Source of the DNA: Desulforhopalus sp.
GTDB taxonomy: Bacteria; Desulfobacterota; Desulfobulbia; Desulfobulbales; Desulfocapsaceae
Direction: 5' to 3'
DNA length: 64,000 nucleotides
Assembly (NCBI GenBank): GCA_030247675.1
Contig: JAOTRX010000006.1
Location: 124,001-188,000 of the forward strand
Part shown: piece by piece, positions 1 to 9,070 of the stretch
Position numbering within the stretch: position 1 is the stretch's first letter
Layout: every line of letters begins with the position of its first letter
The notes under the pieces: generated by a model
Database searches by the model: none
What the model was told of the DNA's origin: nothing
What the model saw: the letters and a program-made list of their open reading frames with translations, nothing else
Made by a program: the position numbers and the translations under genes

Positions 1-1007
1 AGTTCAGGTTTGCTCATATCCGGGCCGGACGGGCTGATATAGGCCGGGTCGTTGGCGGTGAGGAGGGGCTTGATCCGCGGCAACCACTGATCGTCGATTC
101 CCGCGGCACCCTTTTCAGCGGCGGCATGGTCAATGGCGTTTTTAAAACTGCTGGCATAACTCTGCAATTCGGCGGGACGGCCGAGCGGGAAGGTTGCCTT
201 TTCATACTCGCTCAGGACATTTTTGGCCTCAGCCAGCAGTTCCGGGTGTTCTCCCAGATATTTTGCCTCGCGCGGGGTGGTATAACCTATAAAAGTCTTG
301 CGCCACTGTTCTATCAGCCGGCTTTGTTCCTCCGCGTCGCTTTTCCCCTTGGCCTGGGCGGTCTGCTGTTGCGCTCCCGCCTGATCGACCTGGACAAGGA
401 GGTTGTCGAGGCGTTGTTTGGCGGCTATGACCTCGGGCTGACTGACGAGAGCCGGGTACCGCTTGGCTATCTCCTCATATTTATCGGCGGCACGGGTAAG
501 GCTTGCCTTGCCGAGATCGCCGGTTCCAGCCTGCATGGTCTTTTCGGCGCGATCAAGGTGGCCGGTCATGCCGTTGACAGCGATTGCCGCGACACCGGCG
601 ATGGCCTGGTCGACTGAACTTTTCGCTGGGGCGGGGGCGGCAGCCGTTGCCCCTGGGCTGCTTTCAGCCCTGGGTGGAGGAGGTGCGGTGCTTGCGGCCA
701 CCGGAGCGCTCTGGCCGATCTTTCTTTGCAGCTGGTTAAGCTTACTGGAAATGGTGATAAGCTTTTTGTTGGCCGGATCGGCCGCCTTCAGTTCCTCAAT
801 CTTGACCACCGCCTCATTGATTATTGCCGCTCCCTCCTGGAGATTGCCGCTGAAAATGTTCTTTTCGGCGCTGCGCAATGCCTTATCAATATCGCTTGCC
901 AATTGATCGCCGTTGCCTGCGGCGGTAGAAACGGTGGGAAGAACCAACGATATGGTTGAGAAAACAAGGCAAAACATGAAAATCAGACAAGGGTTTGAGC
1001 GTTGCAT
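1..1007 (-). CDS. secreted helical protein, unknown function, 3' end cut by window edge
   Basis: An uninterrupted minus-strand frame runs from an ATG at 1007 to the window edge, giving at least 335 residues with no stop, so the true C-terminus is missing. AGGAGGAAAG lies just upstream of the ATG. The N-terminus is a clear Sec signal (MQRSNPCLIFMFCLVFS then hydrophobic, with a likely cut after VSTAA). The mature part is Ala/Lys/Glu/Gln rich and predicted mostly helical, with an Ala/Pro linker (TAPPPPRAE) near residue 115, which suggests a periplasmic coiled-coil protein. I do not recognise the family. It is divergent from rubrerythrin. Confidence 0.7.
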   Translation of the reverse strand, partial: MQRSNPCLIFMFCLVFSTISLVLPTVSTAAGNGDQLASDIDKALRSAEKNIFSGNLQEGAAIINEAVVKIEELKAADPANKKLITISSKLNQLQRKIGQSAPVAASTAPPPPRAESSPGATAAAPAPAKSSVDQAIAGVAAIAVNGMTGHLDRAEKTMQAGTGDLGKASLTRAADKYEEIAKRYPALVSQPEVIAAKQRLDNLLVQVDQAGAQQQTAQAKGKSDAEEQSRLIEQWRKTFIGYTTPREAKYLGEHPELLAEAKNVLSEYEKATFPLGRPAELQSYASSFKNAIDHAAAEKGAAGIDDQWLPRIKPLLTANDPAYISPSGPDMSKPE

Positions 1008-1332
1008 GGTCTTTCCTCCTGTTGGTAGGGCATAATCTTCGGGAACGACATGTTTATGCGAAATCATCGTCGCCAGGCTACCACTCGCCGTCACTTTCTG
1101 CAAGATGGCCGAGGGCGGTGGAGATGTCAGGCTTCCCAGGCCGGGCATGTATAGCCGGCTTGTCCTCTATGTTTTCTCCATTATTCTTTTCTATGCTGCC
1201 TTGAAGTCAGGCGGCAGGCGAATTATTGTGCTCAGGGATTATGAAAAAACTGCCGAAGTTGCAGGGTAATGGCACCACCAGCCGATGATGGAACAGGGTG
1301 TCTTGGTCATTCAAATATCAAGAGGAGAAAAA
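1008..1332. promoter_or_regulatory. divergent intergenic region upstream of rubrerythrin
   Basis: This 325-base gap separates the secreted protein (minus) from rubrerythrin (plus) and must hold both promoters. The only clear element I can assign is the rubrerythrin ribosome site AGAGGAG at 1321-1327. I found no convincing PerR/Fur-type palindrome by eye and no gene. Confidence 0.35.
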
Positions 1333-1833
1333 ATGGCGACAACGACTGAAAACCTGAAAGAAGCCTTTGCTGGCGAAAGCCAGGCCAACCAAAAATACAA
1401 AGCCTATGCCAAGAAGGCGGAAAAGGATGGTTTTGCCAATATTGCCAAACTCTTCCGGACCACCGCCGAGGCCGAGCGAATTCATGCGGAAGGCCATCTT
1501 AAGGCCCTGGAGATGATCCACTCAACCGCCGAAAACCTGCAGGCGGCCATCGATGGAGAGACCTTCGAGTTCACCAAGATGTATCCGCCGATGGTCGAGC
1601 TGGCCCAGGCCGAGAGCCATAAAGCCAAGACCATGTTCAAATTTGCCGTCGATGCCGAAGAGGTCCACGCAAAGATCTACCAGAAGGCCCTTGATGCGGT
1701 GAAAAAGGGCGTGGATATGGACGTCAGCGATTTTTATCTTTGCCCGGTATGCGGCTATATAGAGGTTGGCAGCGCCCCGGAGAAATGCCCGGTTTGTGGT
1801 GCCCTGAAGAAGATTTTTGTGCAGGTTGATTGA
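1333..1833 (+). CDS. rbr: rubrerythrin
   Basis: A 166-residue rubrerythrin, which reduces hydrogen peroxide in the cytoplasm of anaerobes. Residues 1-130 form the ferritin-like diiron domain (Glu ligands around FAGESQANQKY, EAERIHAEGH and DAEEVHAK). Residues 137-166 are a rubredoxin-like module with two CPVCG motifs that binds one Fe(SCys)4. The ATG at 1333 is chosen over an in-frame upstream start at 1285 because AGAGGAG sits at the right distance and homologues begin here. It is a single gene with its own terminator, expected to be peroxide/oxygen responsive. Confidence 0.95.
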   Translation: MATTTENLKEAFAGESQANQKYKAYAKKAEKDGFANIAKLFRTTAEAERIHAEGHLKALEMIHSTAENLQAAIDGETFEFTKMYPPMVELAQAESHKAKTMFKFAVDAEEVHAKIYQKALDAVKKGVDMDVSDFYLCPVCGYIEVGSAPEKCPVCGALKKIFVQVD

Positions 1834-1846
1834 TATCCGGCTGATG

Positions 1847-1885
1847 TTTCCGGCAGGCTGTCGTTGGAGTTCAGCCTGCCGGAAA
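1847..1885. terminator. hairpin between rbr and the convergent acyl-CoA ligase
   Basis: A perfect 14-bp inverted repeat (TTTCCGGCAGGCTG and its complement) with an 11-base loop follows the rbr stop. It lies between convergent genes and could terminate both. A long U-run is absent on either strand, although the stem ends in AAA/TTT. Confidence 0.7.
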
Positions 1886-1930
1886 ATGTGTTCAACAAGG
1901 CCCGGCAACGCGTATGCCTTGGTTGACGTT

Positions 1931-3571
1931 CTACCTGAGATGCTTTTCCCGCAATAGTTTTTTATTGATCTTGCCGACGCTGGTTTTATCTATGGTCTCA
2001 ACGAATTGGACCTGCAGGAGCAGGCCGAGTTTGTTCAACAGTCCCTTGTCGATAAAGGCCTTGACATGGTTGACAAATTCCTTGAGATCGGGCTTCTTGG
2101 CATCGGCCTTGAGGACAATCAGGGCCAGCGGCCGTTCGCCCCATTTATCGTCGGCCATGCCGATGACCGCCACCTCTGATACCGCCGGGTGGAGATTGAT
2201 GATGTCCTCCAGTTCCAGTGACGACAGCCACTCACCACCTATCTTGATCACATCCTTCATCCGGTCGGTGATATTAATATAGTTGTCCGGATTGATCTGG
2301 GCAACATCGCCGGTATGCAGGTAGCCGTTGCGCCAGAGATTTTCCGAGTTGCGACTGTCCTTCCAGTAGCCTTGGGTCAGCCATGGGGCGCGAACCACTA
2401 TCTCGCCGACGGCGGTGCCGTCTTTGGCAACGTCGGCCATTTCCTGATCAACGACGCGCAGCTGCACCAAGGGCAGCGGCCGTCCGGTCTTGCAGCGGAT
2501 ATCTACCTCCATGGCGTCGGTCAGCTCCTGATTGCCGATGTGGGCCAGGCTCAATACCGGGCAGGTTTCGGACATGCCGTAACCGGAGAAGATATCTATA
2601 CCCCTGGCCAGCGCCGCCTGACACATCTTCTTGGGCAGGGCGGCGCCACCGATGATTACCTTCCATTTTGTTAGATCGGTCTTGATAAAATCCGGGCAGG
2701 CCATGAGCATATGCATGATGGTCGGCACGCAGTGGGAAAAGGTTACCCCTTCCTTGGCGATGAGTTGCAGGAGGGTCGCCGGCGCGTATTTCCCTGGGTA
2801 GACCTGTTTGACCCCGACGGTGGTGGCGATGTAGGGAAATCCCCAGGCGTGGACGTGGAACATCGGGGTGATCGGCATATAGACGTCCTGCTGGTGAAAG
2901 CGGCCCTGGTGGGCGGAGGTAGCCAGGGCGGTTATAGTGCCGAGGGTGTGGAGGACAAGCTGGCGATGGCTGAAATACACACCCTTGGGCATTCCGGTGG
3001 TGCCGGTAGTGTAAAAGGTGGTCGCCCGGGTGTTTTCATCGAAGTCGGCAAAGGGGAAGTGGTCGGGGGCTGCGGTGAGGAGGTCCTCATATTCGCCCAT
3101 AAAGGGCACATTGGTCTGCGGCCGGGTGGCTTCGTTTGAGAGCAGTACAATGCCCTTGACCGTGTCGATTCGGCCTTTGATTTGTTCAATGATCGGCAGG
3201 AATTCACTGTTGACGAGGAGGAAGTCGTCCTCGGCATGGTCGATGGTGTAGATGATCTGTTCCGGTGACAGACGGACATTGACGGTATGCAGTACCGCCC
3301 CGAGCATGGGGACGGCATAAAAACATTCGAGGTAGCGGTGGCTGTCCCAATCCATGATCGCCACCGTGTCGCCTGGTTTGACACCGAGCGAGGTCAGGGC
3401 ATTGGCCAGACGATGCACCCGGGAGCGAAAATCGCGGTAGGTAAAACGATACTGGTCACGATAGATGATCTCCTGCTGTGGATTTTCCACCGCCGGGGCG
3501 AGAAAAAGGTTTTTGATAATGAGCGGATAATCGTAAGCGGATGCGGTTCTGCTGATAAGCGTGTTGGACAT
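1931..3571 (-). CDS. fatty-acyl-CoA ligase (AMP-forming, medium/long-chain type)
   Basis: A 546-residue ANL-superfamily adenylate-forming ligase that activates a carboxylate with ATP and CoA. Visible motifs are the phosphate loop TTGTTGMPKGV (about 188-198), the adenine-binding GYGMSETCPV (about 330-339), YLHTGDVA (about 418-425) and the C-terminal catalytic lysine region SVGKINKK. The HVHAWGFPY segment and overall length match the AlkK/medium-chain fatty-acid-CoA ligase group; substrate length is inferred only. It starts 14 bases after the stop of the MetE/UroD-like gene on the same strand, so the two are likely co-transcribed. Confidence 0.9.
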   Translation of the reverse strand: MSNTLISRTASAYDYPLIIKNLFLAPAVENPQQEIIYRDQYRFTYRDFRSRVHRLANALTSLGVKPGDTVAIMDWDSHRYLECFYAVPMLGAVLHTVNVRLSPEQIIYTIDHAEDDFLLVNSEFLPIIEQIKGRIDTVKGIVLLSNEATRPQTNVPFMGEYEDLLTAAPDHFPFADFDENTRATTFYTTGTTGMPKGVYFSHRQLVLHTLGTITALATSAHQGRFHQQDVYMPITPMFHVHAWGFPYIATTVGVKQVYPGKYAPATLLQLIAKEGVTFSHCVPTIMHMLMACPDFIKTDLTKWKVIIGGAALPKKMCQAALARGIDIFSGYGMSETCPVLSLAHIGNQELTDAMEVDIRCKTGRPLPLVQLRVVDQEMADVAKDGTAVGEIVVRAPWLTQGYWKDSRNSENLWRNGYLHTGDVAQINPDNYINITDRMKDVIKIGGEWLSSLELEDIINLHPAVSEVAVIGMADDKWGERPLALIVLKADAKKPDLKEFVNHVKAFIDKGLLNKLGLLLQVQFVETIDKTSVGKINKKLLREKHLR

Positions 3572-3584
3572 AGGTGTTTCTCCG

Positions 3585-4688
3585 TCAAATTTGCTGGGGT
3601 ATTGCCTGGTTATTCCGGTATGTTCTCACCATCTGCGACAGTTCGCGGGTGATTGACAGCACCTTGCGTGCAAGATCGGGGTGAAGCGACCCCGTACCGC
3701 AGGAGGGTGCGATGAAGGTCTGGGCCATCAATTGCTGCTCGCTGAAACCGAAGGCAGTCAAAGACTCCAACTGTACCAACCATTTATCAAAAAGTGAAGC
3801 TGCGGATTCCTCCGCCACGGCCAGCGGGTCGCCGGTCGGCACGATTCCCCAGGCGAGGATGCCGCCCCTGGCGAGAAAGGCGGACAGCTGTTCTTTGTAC
3901 AGGATGAAATTATTAAAATAGGAATAGGCGTCGAAGCTGATGATATCGGTGTCCGAGGTAAGGGGCGGGGCCCAGTCACCGTTGGCGCAGATATGTATCC
4001 CGGCAAGCCCTCCGGCACCCTTGATGGCGGCGATGACCTCACCAACGGCCAGGCTGGCCATCTCGCCGGAGACACCGGAAAAGCCACTTGTGCCGAAACT
4101 CACCAAACCCGGTTCGTCGATAAAGAGAATCGGATGGGCCCCTTTGGTGAACCGGAGCAACTCACCGACCTGCCAAGCAGCCTTCAAGGCGATATGCTTG
4201 ATGAGCATATCTCGCAGATTATCGTTGTAAAGGATCGAGTTGCCGCTTTCGTCCTTAACGCCAATGCCGGTAGTGACCGGGCCGGTGACCTGGCCTTTGA
4301 TGGTCAGCGGTGACGACTGGGTTTTTTCAAGGTAATCGATCAGGGTAAAAAAGCCGGCGGCGGAATCTGCGCCCAGAGCAAAACGGGATGTTTGGAGAAA
4401 AGCCGGGCTGGCAATTGCCTGCAGATAGTCCTCGTAAAAGGCGGCCATTTCCTCTGCAAAACCGGGCCCGGCGGAATCGATCCAGTAGCGCTTGCCGTCA
4501 TCGATCAGCCCTGGGAAACCTGTGAGAAACTGGCGGATCATCCCTTCTCGGGGATTTTTCGGTAGCTGCGGCCACAGGGGTATTTCCGGGGTGTGGGCAA
4601 GAATGAGCTGCAGTGCCTCGGCGTGATCGGTAAGAGGCAGACTGCCGATGAGAACAGGTAGGCAGTCTGCGGCGACAGGAGGTTTCAT
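3585..4688 (-). CDS. MetE/UroD-fold methyltransferase-like protein
   Basis: A 367-residue protein of the uroporphyrinogen decarboxylase / cobalamin-independent methionine synthase superfamily. From the ATG at 4688, zinc-ligand-like residues are His232 and Cys234 (HICANGDW) and Cys330 (PSCGTGSLHP), with FIDEPGL near residue 190, as in MetE C-terminal barrels. The N-terminal segment IGSLPLTDHAEAL followed by LWPQLPK is typical of stand-alone MetE-like proteins of anaerobes. An upstream TTG at 4742 would extend it, but the family motif begins right after the ATG. It probably transfers or accepts a methyl group on a thiol; the substrate is unknown. It precedes the acyl-CoA ligase. Confidence 0.75.
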   Translation of the reverse strand: MKPPVAADCLPVLIGSLPLTDHAEALQLILAHTPEIPLWPQLPKNPREGMIRQFLTGFPGLIDDGKRYWIDSAGPGFAEEMAAFYEDYLQAIASPAFLQTSRFALGADSAAGFFTLIDYLEKTQSSPLTIKGQVTGPVTTGIGVKDESGNSILYNDNLRDMLIKHIALKAAWQVGELLRFTKGAHPILFIDEPGLVSFGTSGFSGVSGEMASLAVGEVIAAIKGAGGLAGIHICANGDWAPPLTSDTDIISFDAYSYFNNFILYKEQLSAFLARGGILAWGIVPTGDPLAVAEESAASLFDKWLVQLESLTAFGFSEQQLMAQTFIAPSCGTGSLHPDLARKVLSITRELSQMVRTYRNNQAIPQQI

Positions 4689-4969
4689 TGGTTCTGCCCG
4701 AGGTTTTGTCTTGCCTGCCCGGAACCACAGGAGTCGGGGCAACTGGGCTGTTGCGAAATACCCTGCTCCCTGGTGGACGATGATCGCCTGGTTGGTCTTG
4801 TCATATTGATTGAGGGCAATTTGGGATTTTTGCCTGGATTGCAGCTGCTCTTCGCTGTTGCAGTTCTGCCGAATATTGTCTTTAATGGGTGTCGCAAAAT
4901 GTTGTCTTCGTGTTCATTCCCCCGCATTCTTAGAAAGTGCACGGCAGACTGTCAACAGGGAAATAATCC

Positions 4970-5968
4970 ATGGTTCAAGGAATACCAGATCATATGATAC
5001 GGGCAATCATCTCTTTTTTAGCGAGTGTGTTGACTGCAGTGCAGGGGGTTCTCTTATACACCGGGGAAAAGGGCCTGTGTCTCAACGATGGTTGCGCAAT
5101 TGTCGACAGTATGACCAAGGTTTCCCCCCTGGTCTTCAATATCGCCGGGTTTGTGTTTTTCCAGGTCCTCTTTTGGCTGTTCTGGTGTGGCCGAAAGGGT
5201 GCCGGCTATTGGCATAAGCTGGCCCGATTGCTTCTCCTTGCCGGGCTGTCGGCTGAAGCGGTACTGGTGTTTTTTCAGCAGGCAATCGCTACGGTATTCT
5301 GCTCCTATTGCTTAGTGATCTTTGCAATTATTGTCCTTCTCAACATATGCTGCGGCCTGCTCCAGCTGTTTCGCGGGCTGGTCATTTTTGCTGCCGTCTT
5401 CGTCACCTGTCTCAGCTTGCAGTTCAGCAGTTCTGCCGGCGGTAAGGAGAAAACCCTTGACTCGGGAAGCATGGCGATGCTTGCCGGCAAGCAGGGTGGA
5501 GCAGGGCTGTATCTCTTCTTCTCCTCTACCTGCAGTCACTGCGAAAAAGTGATTGAGGCTATCGGCAGTGACAATATCTGCAGCGTGCGCTTTAATCCTA
5601 TTGATGAAATTGAACAATTGCAGGTTACAGGGGCGACGATATTCCCAGACTACGATATACAGGTCAACCGCTCGCTGTTGCAGACCCTGTCAATTAAAGA
5701 AATCCCCGTATTACTGGCGATGACGAAGGATGACACCCGTGTGCTCAAAGGAGAAAAACGCATCAGGGATTACCTTGATGAAAATTGCCGGCCTGTCCGG
5801 GTCAAGGAGTTTTCAGGAGTTTCCAGTGCTCGTCCTTCAGGGTACTCGTTTCTGCCGGGATCGGAAAAACCTGAGGATGATGCCTGCGCGGTCGACACCG
5901 ATTGCGATACCCCGCCTCTTCCCGGTGTTGGCGGGACGTCGGGTGATTCGGCAAAGCCGCTGCAATAA
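4970..5968 (+). CDS. VKOR-family membrane thiol oxidoreductase fused to a thioredoxin-like domain
   Basis: A 332-residue membrane protein. The first ~155 residues hold about four to five membrane helices with the VKOR pattern: loop cysteines Cys37 and Cys42 (GLCLNDGC) and the active-site Cys111-Ser-Tyr-Cys114. Residues ~165-280 form a thioredoxin-like domain with Cys188-Ser-His-Cys191. The tail to 332 is Pro/Gly rich and acidic (DDACAVDTDCD). VKOR proteins oxidise a thioredoxin-fold partner using quinone, so the fusion is likely a DsbB-plus-DsbA unit acting in the periplasm. An ATG at 4994 is an alternative start. It is divergent from the MetE-like gene. Confidence 0.82.
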   Translation: MVQGIPDHMIRAIISFLASVLTAVQGVLLYTGEKGLCLNDGCAIVDSMTKVSPLVFNIAGFVFFQVLFWLFWCGRKGAGYWHKLARLLLLAGLSAEAVLVFFQQAIATVFCSYCLVIFAIIVLLNICCGLLQLFRGLVIFAAVFVTCLSLQFSSSAGGKEKTLDSGSMAMLAGKQGGAGLYLFFSSTCSHCEKVIEAIGSDNICSVRFNPIDEIEQLQVTGATIFPDYDIQVNRSLLQTLSIKEIPVLLAMTKDDTRVLKGEKRIRDYLDENCRPVRVKEFSGVSSARPSGYSFLPGSEKPEDDACAVDTDCDTPPLPGVGGTSGDSAKPLQ

Positions 5969-6041
5969 AAGCCTTTCTTGACGCGCCCGGCAGCAGACCC
6001 GCAGGCGCAGGATAGGAGTTTTGATACGAAGAAGTGTTCCG

Positions 6042-6326
6042 TCAGCTGAGGAGATCTTGCAACTCTTCTCTGGTGAGCATAGACCGTGGTGTCAGTTTGC
6101 GCCGATTGGCTATGACCCTTTGGTCATGGTTTTTCCGCCGGTCTACGCCTAGCCGGGATTTGGTGAGGGAACGTAACCATCCCAAGAAGCCGCGGGAGTG
6201 CCTTTCCGTGGCGGTTCGGCGGTCAAATCGCCGCTCCTGGTTGATCCGGCGGTCAGAGACCCTTCGGCAGCTGTGCGGCCGCCGTCTTTCAGTCCCGTCC
6301 CAAAGGAGTTTCACTGGAGCATTCAT
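6042..6326 (-). CDS. small Arg-rich protein with ERR/DRR motifs
   Basis: A 94-residue protein beginning MNAPVKLLWDG. The same frame is open further upstream, but CAGGACA lies 8 bases before this ATG and the upstream stretch has no protein-like character. It contains repeated E/D-R-R clusters (GTERRR, SDRRI, ERRFDRRT, GVDRRK) and ends in LTREELQDLLS. Small proteins with spaced DRR/ERR motifs are common in Desulfobacterota but have no assigned function that I know. Strongly basic; nucleic-acid or anionic-surface binding is only a guess. Confidence 0.5.
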   Translation of the reverse strand: MNAPVKLLWDGTERRRPHSCRRVSDRRINQERRFDRRTATERHSRGFLGWLRSLTKSRLGVDRRKNHDQRVIANRRKLTPRSMLTREELQDLLS

Positions 6327-6866
6327 GGTTTTGCTGTCCTGCAAAGTAATTGATAATCTGGTAGTTACCTTACTGAAAACAAAGGCCACGACTCTACACA
6401 AACGACAATTCTTTGGCAAGCACTTCCAGTGCATTTCGAAGGCATAAAATGCCCTTCCTTCCCTCCTGCTTTTGAAAACTGTCGGATGCAGGTCGATTAG
6501 GCACCAGTATCCCCAAAGGGATCCCCGCTGTCCTAATCCCTGGAAAAAAAACCCAAGGCGCAAGCAAAAACCATTTCCGGGATCTAGGTATAAAATGAAG
6601 CCTCATTCATCAATAGCATATTATCTTCCTGGTATAACGTTAAAAAAAGGCTATTGAAAAAATTATCTAATCTGTTAAATATAGTTCCGGAAATGTAGTG
6701 GCGAGTCTCCCGCTTGGCCGGGAACGGCTCTGATAGACTGTCTGTGGATAAAGGCTTGCGCCGGCAGTATACCGGTGGGTTTTTTGGCTTGGTATTTTTT
6801 CTGCCCGATTCTGCCCGAAAGTATCACGGGCGGGCAAAACTTATTCGACCTTGAAAGAGAAGAAAC
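6327..6866. promoter_or_regulatory. leader region of the Hdr/Sdh-like operon
   Basis: A 540-base gap with no convincing gene. A short GC hairpin (CCGG...CCGG with flanking pairs, about 6759-6777) is followed by T6 at 6780-6785, about 80 bases before the first structural gene. It could be a terminator of an upstream transcript or an attenuator. The rest is A/T-rich around 6590-6690, suitable for a promoter. I could not match it to a known riboswitch. Confidence 0.35.
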
Positions 6867-7274
6867 ATGACCTTAATGATTACTGCCCAGACTCAATCAT
6901 TGCAGGCGATTGAGAAACTCAATGAACTGAGTGGCGAAAGTGTGAAGCTGTGCATGCAATGCGCCACCTGTACCGGTATGTGTCCCATGGCCCAGGAGAT
7001 GGATTTCAGTCCTCGCAAGGTGATGCACATGGCCCAATTCGGTCTGGTGGAGAGATTGGCGGGTATCAATAGCTTCTGGAAGTGTGCGTCGTGCCACGCC
7101 TGTTCGGTGAAATGTCCGAGGGGGATCGATATCGCCAAAGTCATGGAGGCCCTGCGGCAGCAGGTATTGCGCAAGAGCCATAATTATATTGAGCCGTCTC
7201 AGCTTCCGCCGGCACTCATTGCCGAGATGCCGCAGATAGCCCTGGTTGCCGGATTTAGAAAATTCACCTGTTAA
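6867..7274 (+). CDS. HdrC-like 4Fe-4S electron-transfer subunit
   Basis: A 135-residue protein with two classical 4Fe-4S motifs: Cys29-x2-Cys32-x2-Cys35-x3-Cys39 and Cys73-x2-Cys76-x2-Cys79-x3-Cys83. This arrangement and length match heterodisulfide reductase subunit C. It should pass electrons between the CCG-domain subunit encoded 8 bases downstream and other clusters of the complex. No signal peptide or membrane helix is present, so it is cytoplasmic. It is the first gene of a four-gene operon with SdhB- and SdhA-like subunits. Confidence 0.9.
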   Translation: MTLMITAQTQSLQAIEKLNELSGESVKLCMQCATCTGMCPMAQEMDFSPRKVMHMAQFGLVERLAGINSFWKCASCHACSVKCPRGIDIAKVMEALRQQVLRKSHNYIEPSQLPPALIAEMPQIALVAGFRKFTC

Positions 7275-7282
7275 GGAGAGCA

Positions 7283-8167
7283 ATGAAGATCAGTTACTAC
7301 CCAGGCTGTACCTTGAAGACCAAAGCCAAGAACCTGGACAGGGCGGCGATTGCCTCTCTGGAGGCTCTGGGTGTCGAGGTGAAAGAAATCGACCGATGGA
7401 ATTGTTGCGGGGCGGTACACTCCCTGACCGCCGATGATTTGATCCATCAGGTTGGGCCGGTGCGCAATCTGGTGCGCGCCAAGGAACAGGGGGCAGACAA
7501 ATTGGTGACCCTGTGTTCGATGTGCTACAACACCCTGGCGCGGGCCAACCAGATCATGAAAAACGATGCGGTGAAAAGAGACACCATCAATCGTTTCATG
7601 GATGAGGAAATCGATTATGCCGGTGAGGTTGAGGTCGTCCATTATCTGACCTTTCTGCAGGAGGCCATCGGCTGGGATGCTCTGCGGGCAAGGGTCAAGG
7701 TGCCCCTCACCGACCTGCGGGTTGCTCCCTACTACGGGTGCACCCTACACCGGCCGGCAGAGGTCGGTATCGAACCTTTCGGCAATTTTAATTTGATGAC
7801 CGGGATGCTTGAGGCCCTTGGCGCGACGGTGCTGCCCTTTGCCGCCGCTGATAAATGCTGCGGATCCTACCAGGTGCTTGGGACGGCGGCCGGGACCAAC
7901 AGCGCCGCCGCGGCAATTCTCAATCTCGCAGCCGGGGCCGGCATCGAGGCCTTGGCCACCAGCTGCCCGCTTTGTGAGTATAATCTTGGCAAGCAACAAC
8001 CGCAGATGCTGGCAGGGGGGCGGATCGGCAAAAACATTCCGACCTACTACTTCAGCCAGCTGCTGGCGGTGGCCCTGGGGCTTGATGAAAAACTCTGCCA
8101 CTTCGAGCTGAACGACCAGGTCAGTATCGAACTGTTGCAGAGCAAAAAATGTCTGGCCGCAGCGTGA
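7283..8167 (+). CDS. HdrB-like CCG-domain subunit
   Basis: A 294-residue protein with two cysteine-rich CCG domains. The first has YPGCTLK near residue 9, NCCGAVH near 41 and CSMCYN near 78. The second has YYGCTLHRP, KCCGSYQ and SCPLCEYN. In HdrB these domains bind two non-cubane 4Fe-4S clusters that cleave disulfides. The presence of both complete sets suggests a working thiol/disulfide site. AAGGAG precedes the ATG and it follows the HdrC-like gene by 8 bases. With the downstream Sdh-like subunits it resembles a dissected thiol:fumarate reductase B subunit. Confidence 0.9.
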   Translation: MKISYYPGCTLKTKAKNLDRAAIASLEALGVEVKEIDRWNCCGAVHSLTADDLIHQVGPVRNLVRAKEQGADKLVTLCSMCYNTLARANQIMKNDAVKRDTINRFMDEEIDYAGEVEVVHYLTFLQEAIGWDALRARVKVPLTDLRVAPYYGCTLHRPAEVGIEPFGNFNLMTGMLEALGATVLPFAAADKCCGSYQVLGTAAGTNSAAAAILNLAAGAGIEALATSCPLCEYNLGKQQPQMLAGGRIGKNIPTYYFSQLLAVALGLDEKLCHFELNDQVSIELLQSKKCLAAA

Positions 8168-8229
8168 GCAAAGAGGCCGGGATTTCCGCAGGAAACGCAA
8201 ATTATCGAGCATTATTGGAGATATGAATC

Positions 8230-9027
8230 ATGTGTGAAGCAGACCAGAAAACAACGAAAAAGACTCCCAGAGTAGCAACCGGGGACAGGGCCATTCTGCC
8301 GGAAGGTGCCAAGGCCATACCAGTCTATATCATGGGCAAAAGGTACGAGGTGCCGGAAACCCTCACCATCATGAAGGCCATGGAGTTTGCCGGCTTTAAA
8401 TTCCTGCGCGGTGCCGGCTGTCGCGGCGGCATCTGCGGCGCCTGTCCGACGGTATACCGGATGGCCGGTGACTATAAGCTGCACTTCGGGCTCGCCTGCC
8501 AGACCGTGGTGGCAGCGGATATGTATCTTGCCCAGATCCCCTTTTACCCCGCCAACCGCGCCAGCTACAACATTAACGAGATCGGCGGCCTGCCCGAGGC
8601 AATTCATGCCCTGTATCCCGAGCTGTTTCGCTGTGTTGCCTGCAACCAGTGCACCAAGGCCTGCCCCATGGACGTTGATGTCCTCGGTTATATCTCCGCC
8701 CTCAAGCAAGGCAATATCGAAAAGGCGGCGCGGCTGTCCTTTGACTGCATCCAGTGTGGATTGTGCGCCAGCCGCTGCATGGGAGAAATTCCCCAATACC
8801 AGATAGCCCAACTGGCCCGGCGGGTCTATGGCAAATATATCCTGCCCCAGGCGGAACATCTGAAAGCGAGGGTTGAAGCCATTGAAAGCGGCAAATATGA
8901 AACCATGCTCAGTGAATTGGCGGCGGCAAGCAAAGAGGAACTGCAAAAGCAATATGTGGAGCGGGAGAGGGAACCCGATTTCGCCGAGAGAGGTTCCTGG
9001 CAGCCGAAAGAAACTCGCTACCTATAA
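8230..9027 (+). CDS. succinate dehydrogenase/fumarate reductase-like iron-sulfur subunit
   Basis: A 265-residue protein. A plant-type 2Fe-2S site is visible at Cys64, Cys69, Cys72 and Cys90 (GAGCRGGICGAC then GLACQ). Two 4Fe-4S motifs follow at Cys135/138/141/145 and Cys173/176/179/183. SdhB/FrdB normally carry 2Fe-2S, 4Fe-4S and 3Fe-4S; here both later motifs have four cysteines. There is a polar N-terminal extension of ~30 residues and an unusual C-terminal helix. It is the expected partner of the flavoprotein 43 bases downstream. GGAG at 8217-8220 supports this start; a nearer ATG at 8223 stops at once. Confidence 0.88.
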   Translation: MCEADQKTTKKTPRVATGDRAILPEGAKAIPVYIMGKRYEVPETLTIMKAMEFAGFKFLRGAGCRGGICGACPTVYRMAGDYKLHFGLACQTVVAADMYLAQIPFYPANRASYNINEIGGLPEAIHALYPELFRCVACNQCTKACPMDVDVLGYISALKQGNIEKAARLSFDCIQCGLCASRCMGEIPQYQIAQLARRVYGKYILPQAEHLKARVEAIESGKYETMLSELAAASKEELQKQYVEREREPDFAERGSWQPKETRYL

Positions 9028-9070
9028 TGAATTACCATCGATCCTCTGCTTGGATTAAGGAGATATAACA

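Noticed and set aside
126..959. Plus-strand open frames over the first kilobase
   Set aside because: They lie opposite a minus-strand frame with signal peptide and ribosome site and have no protein-like features.
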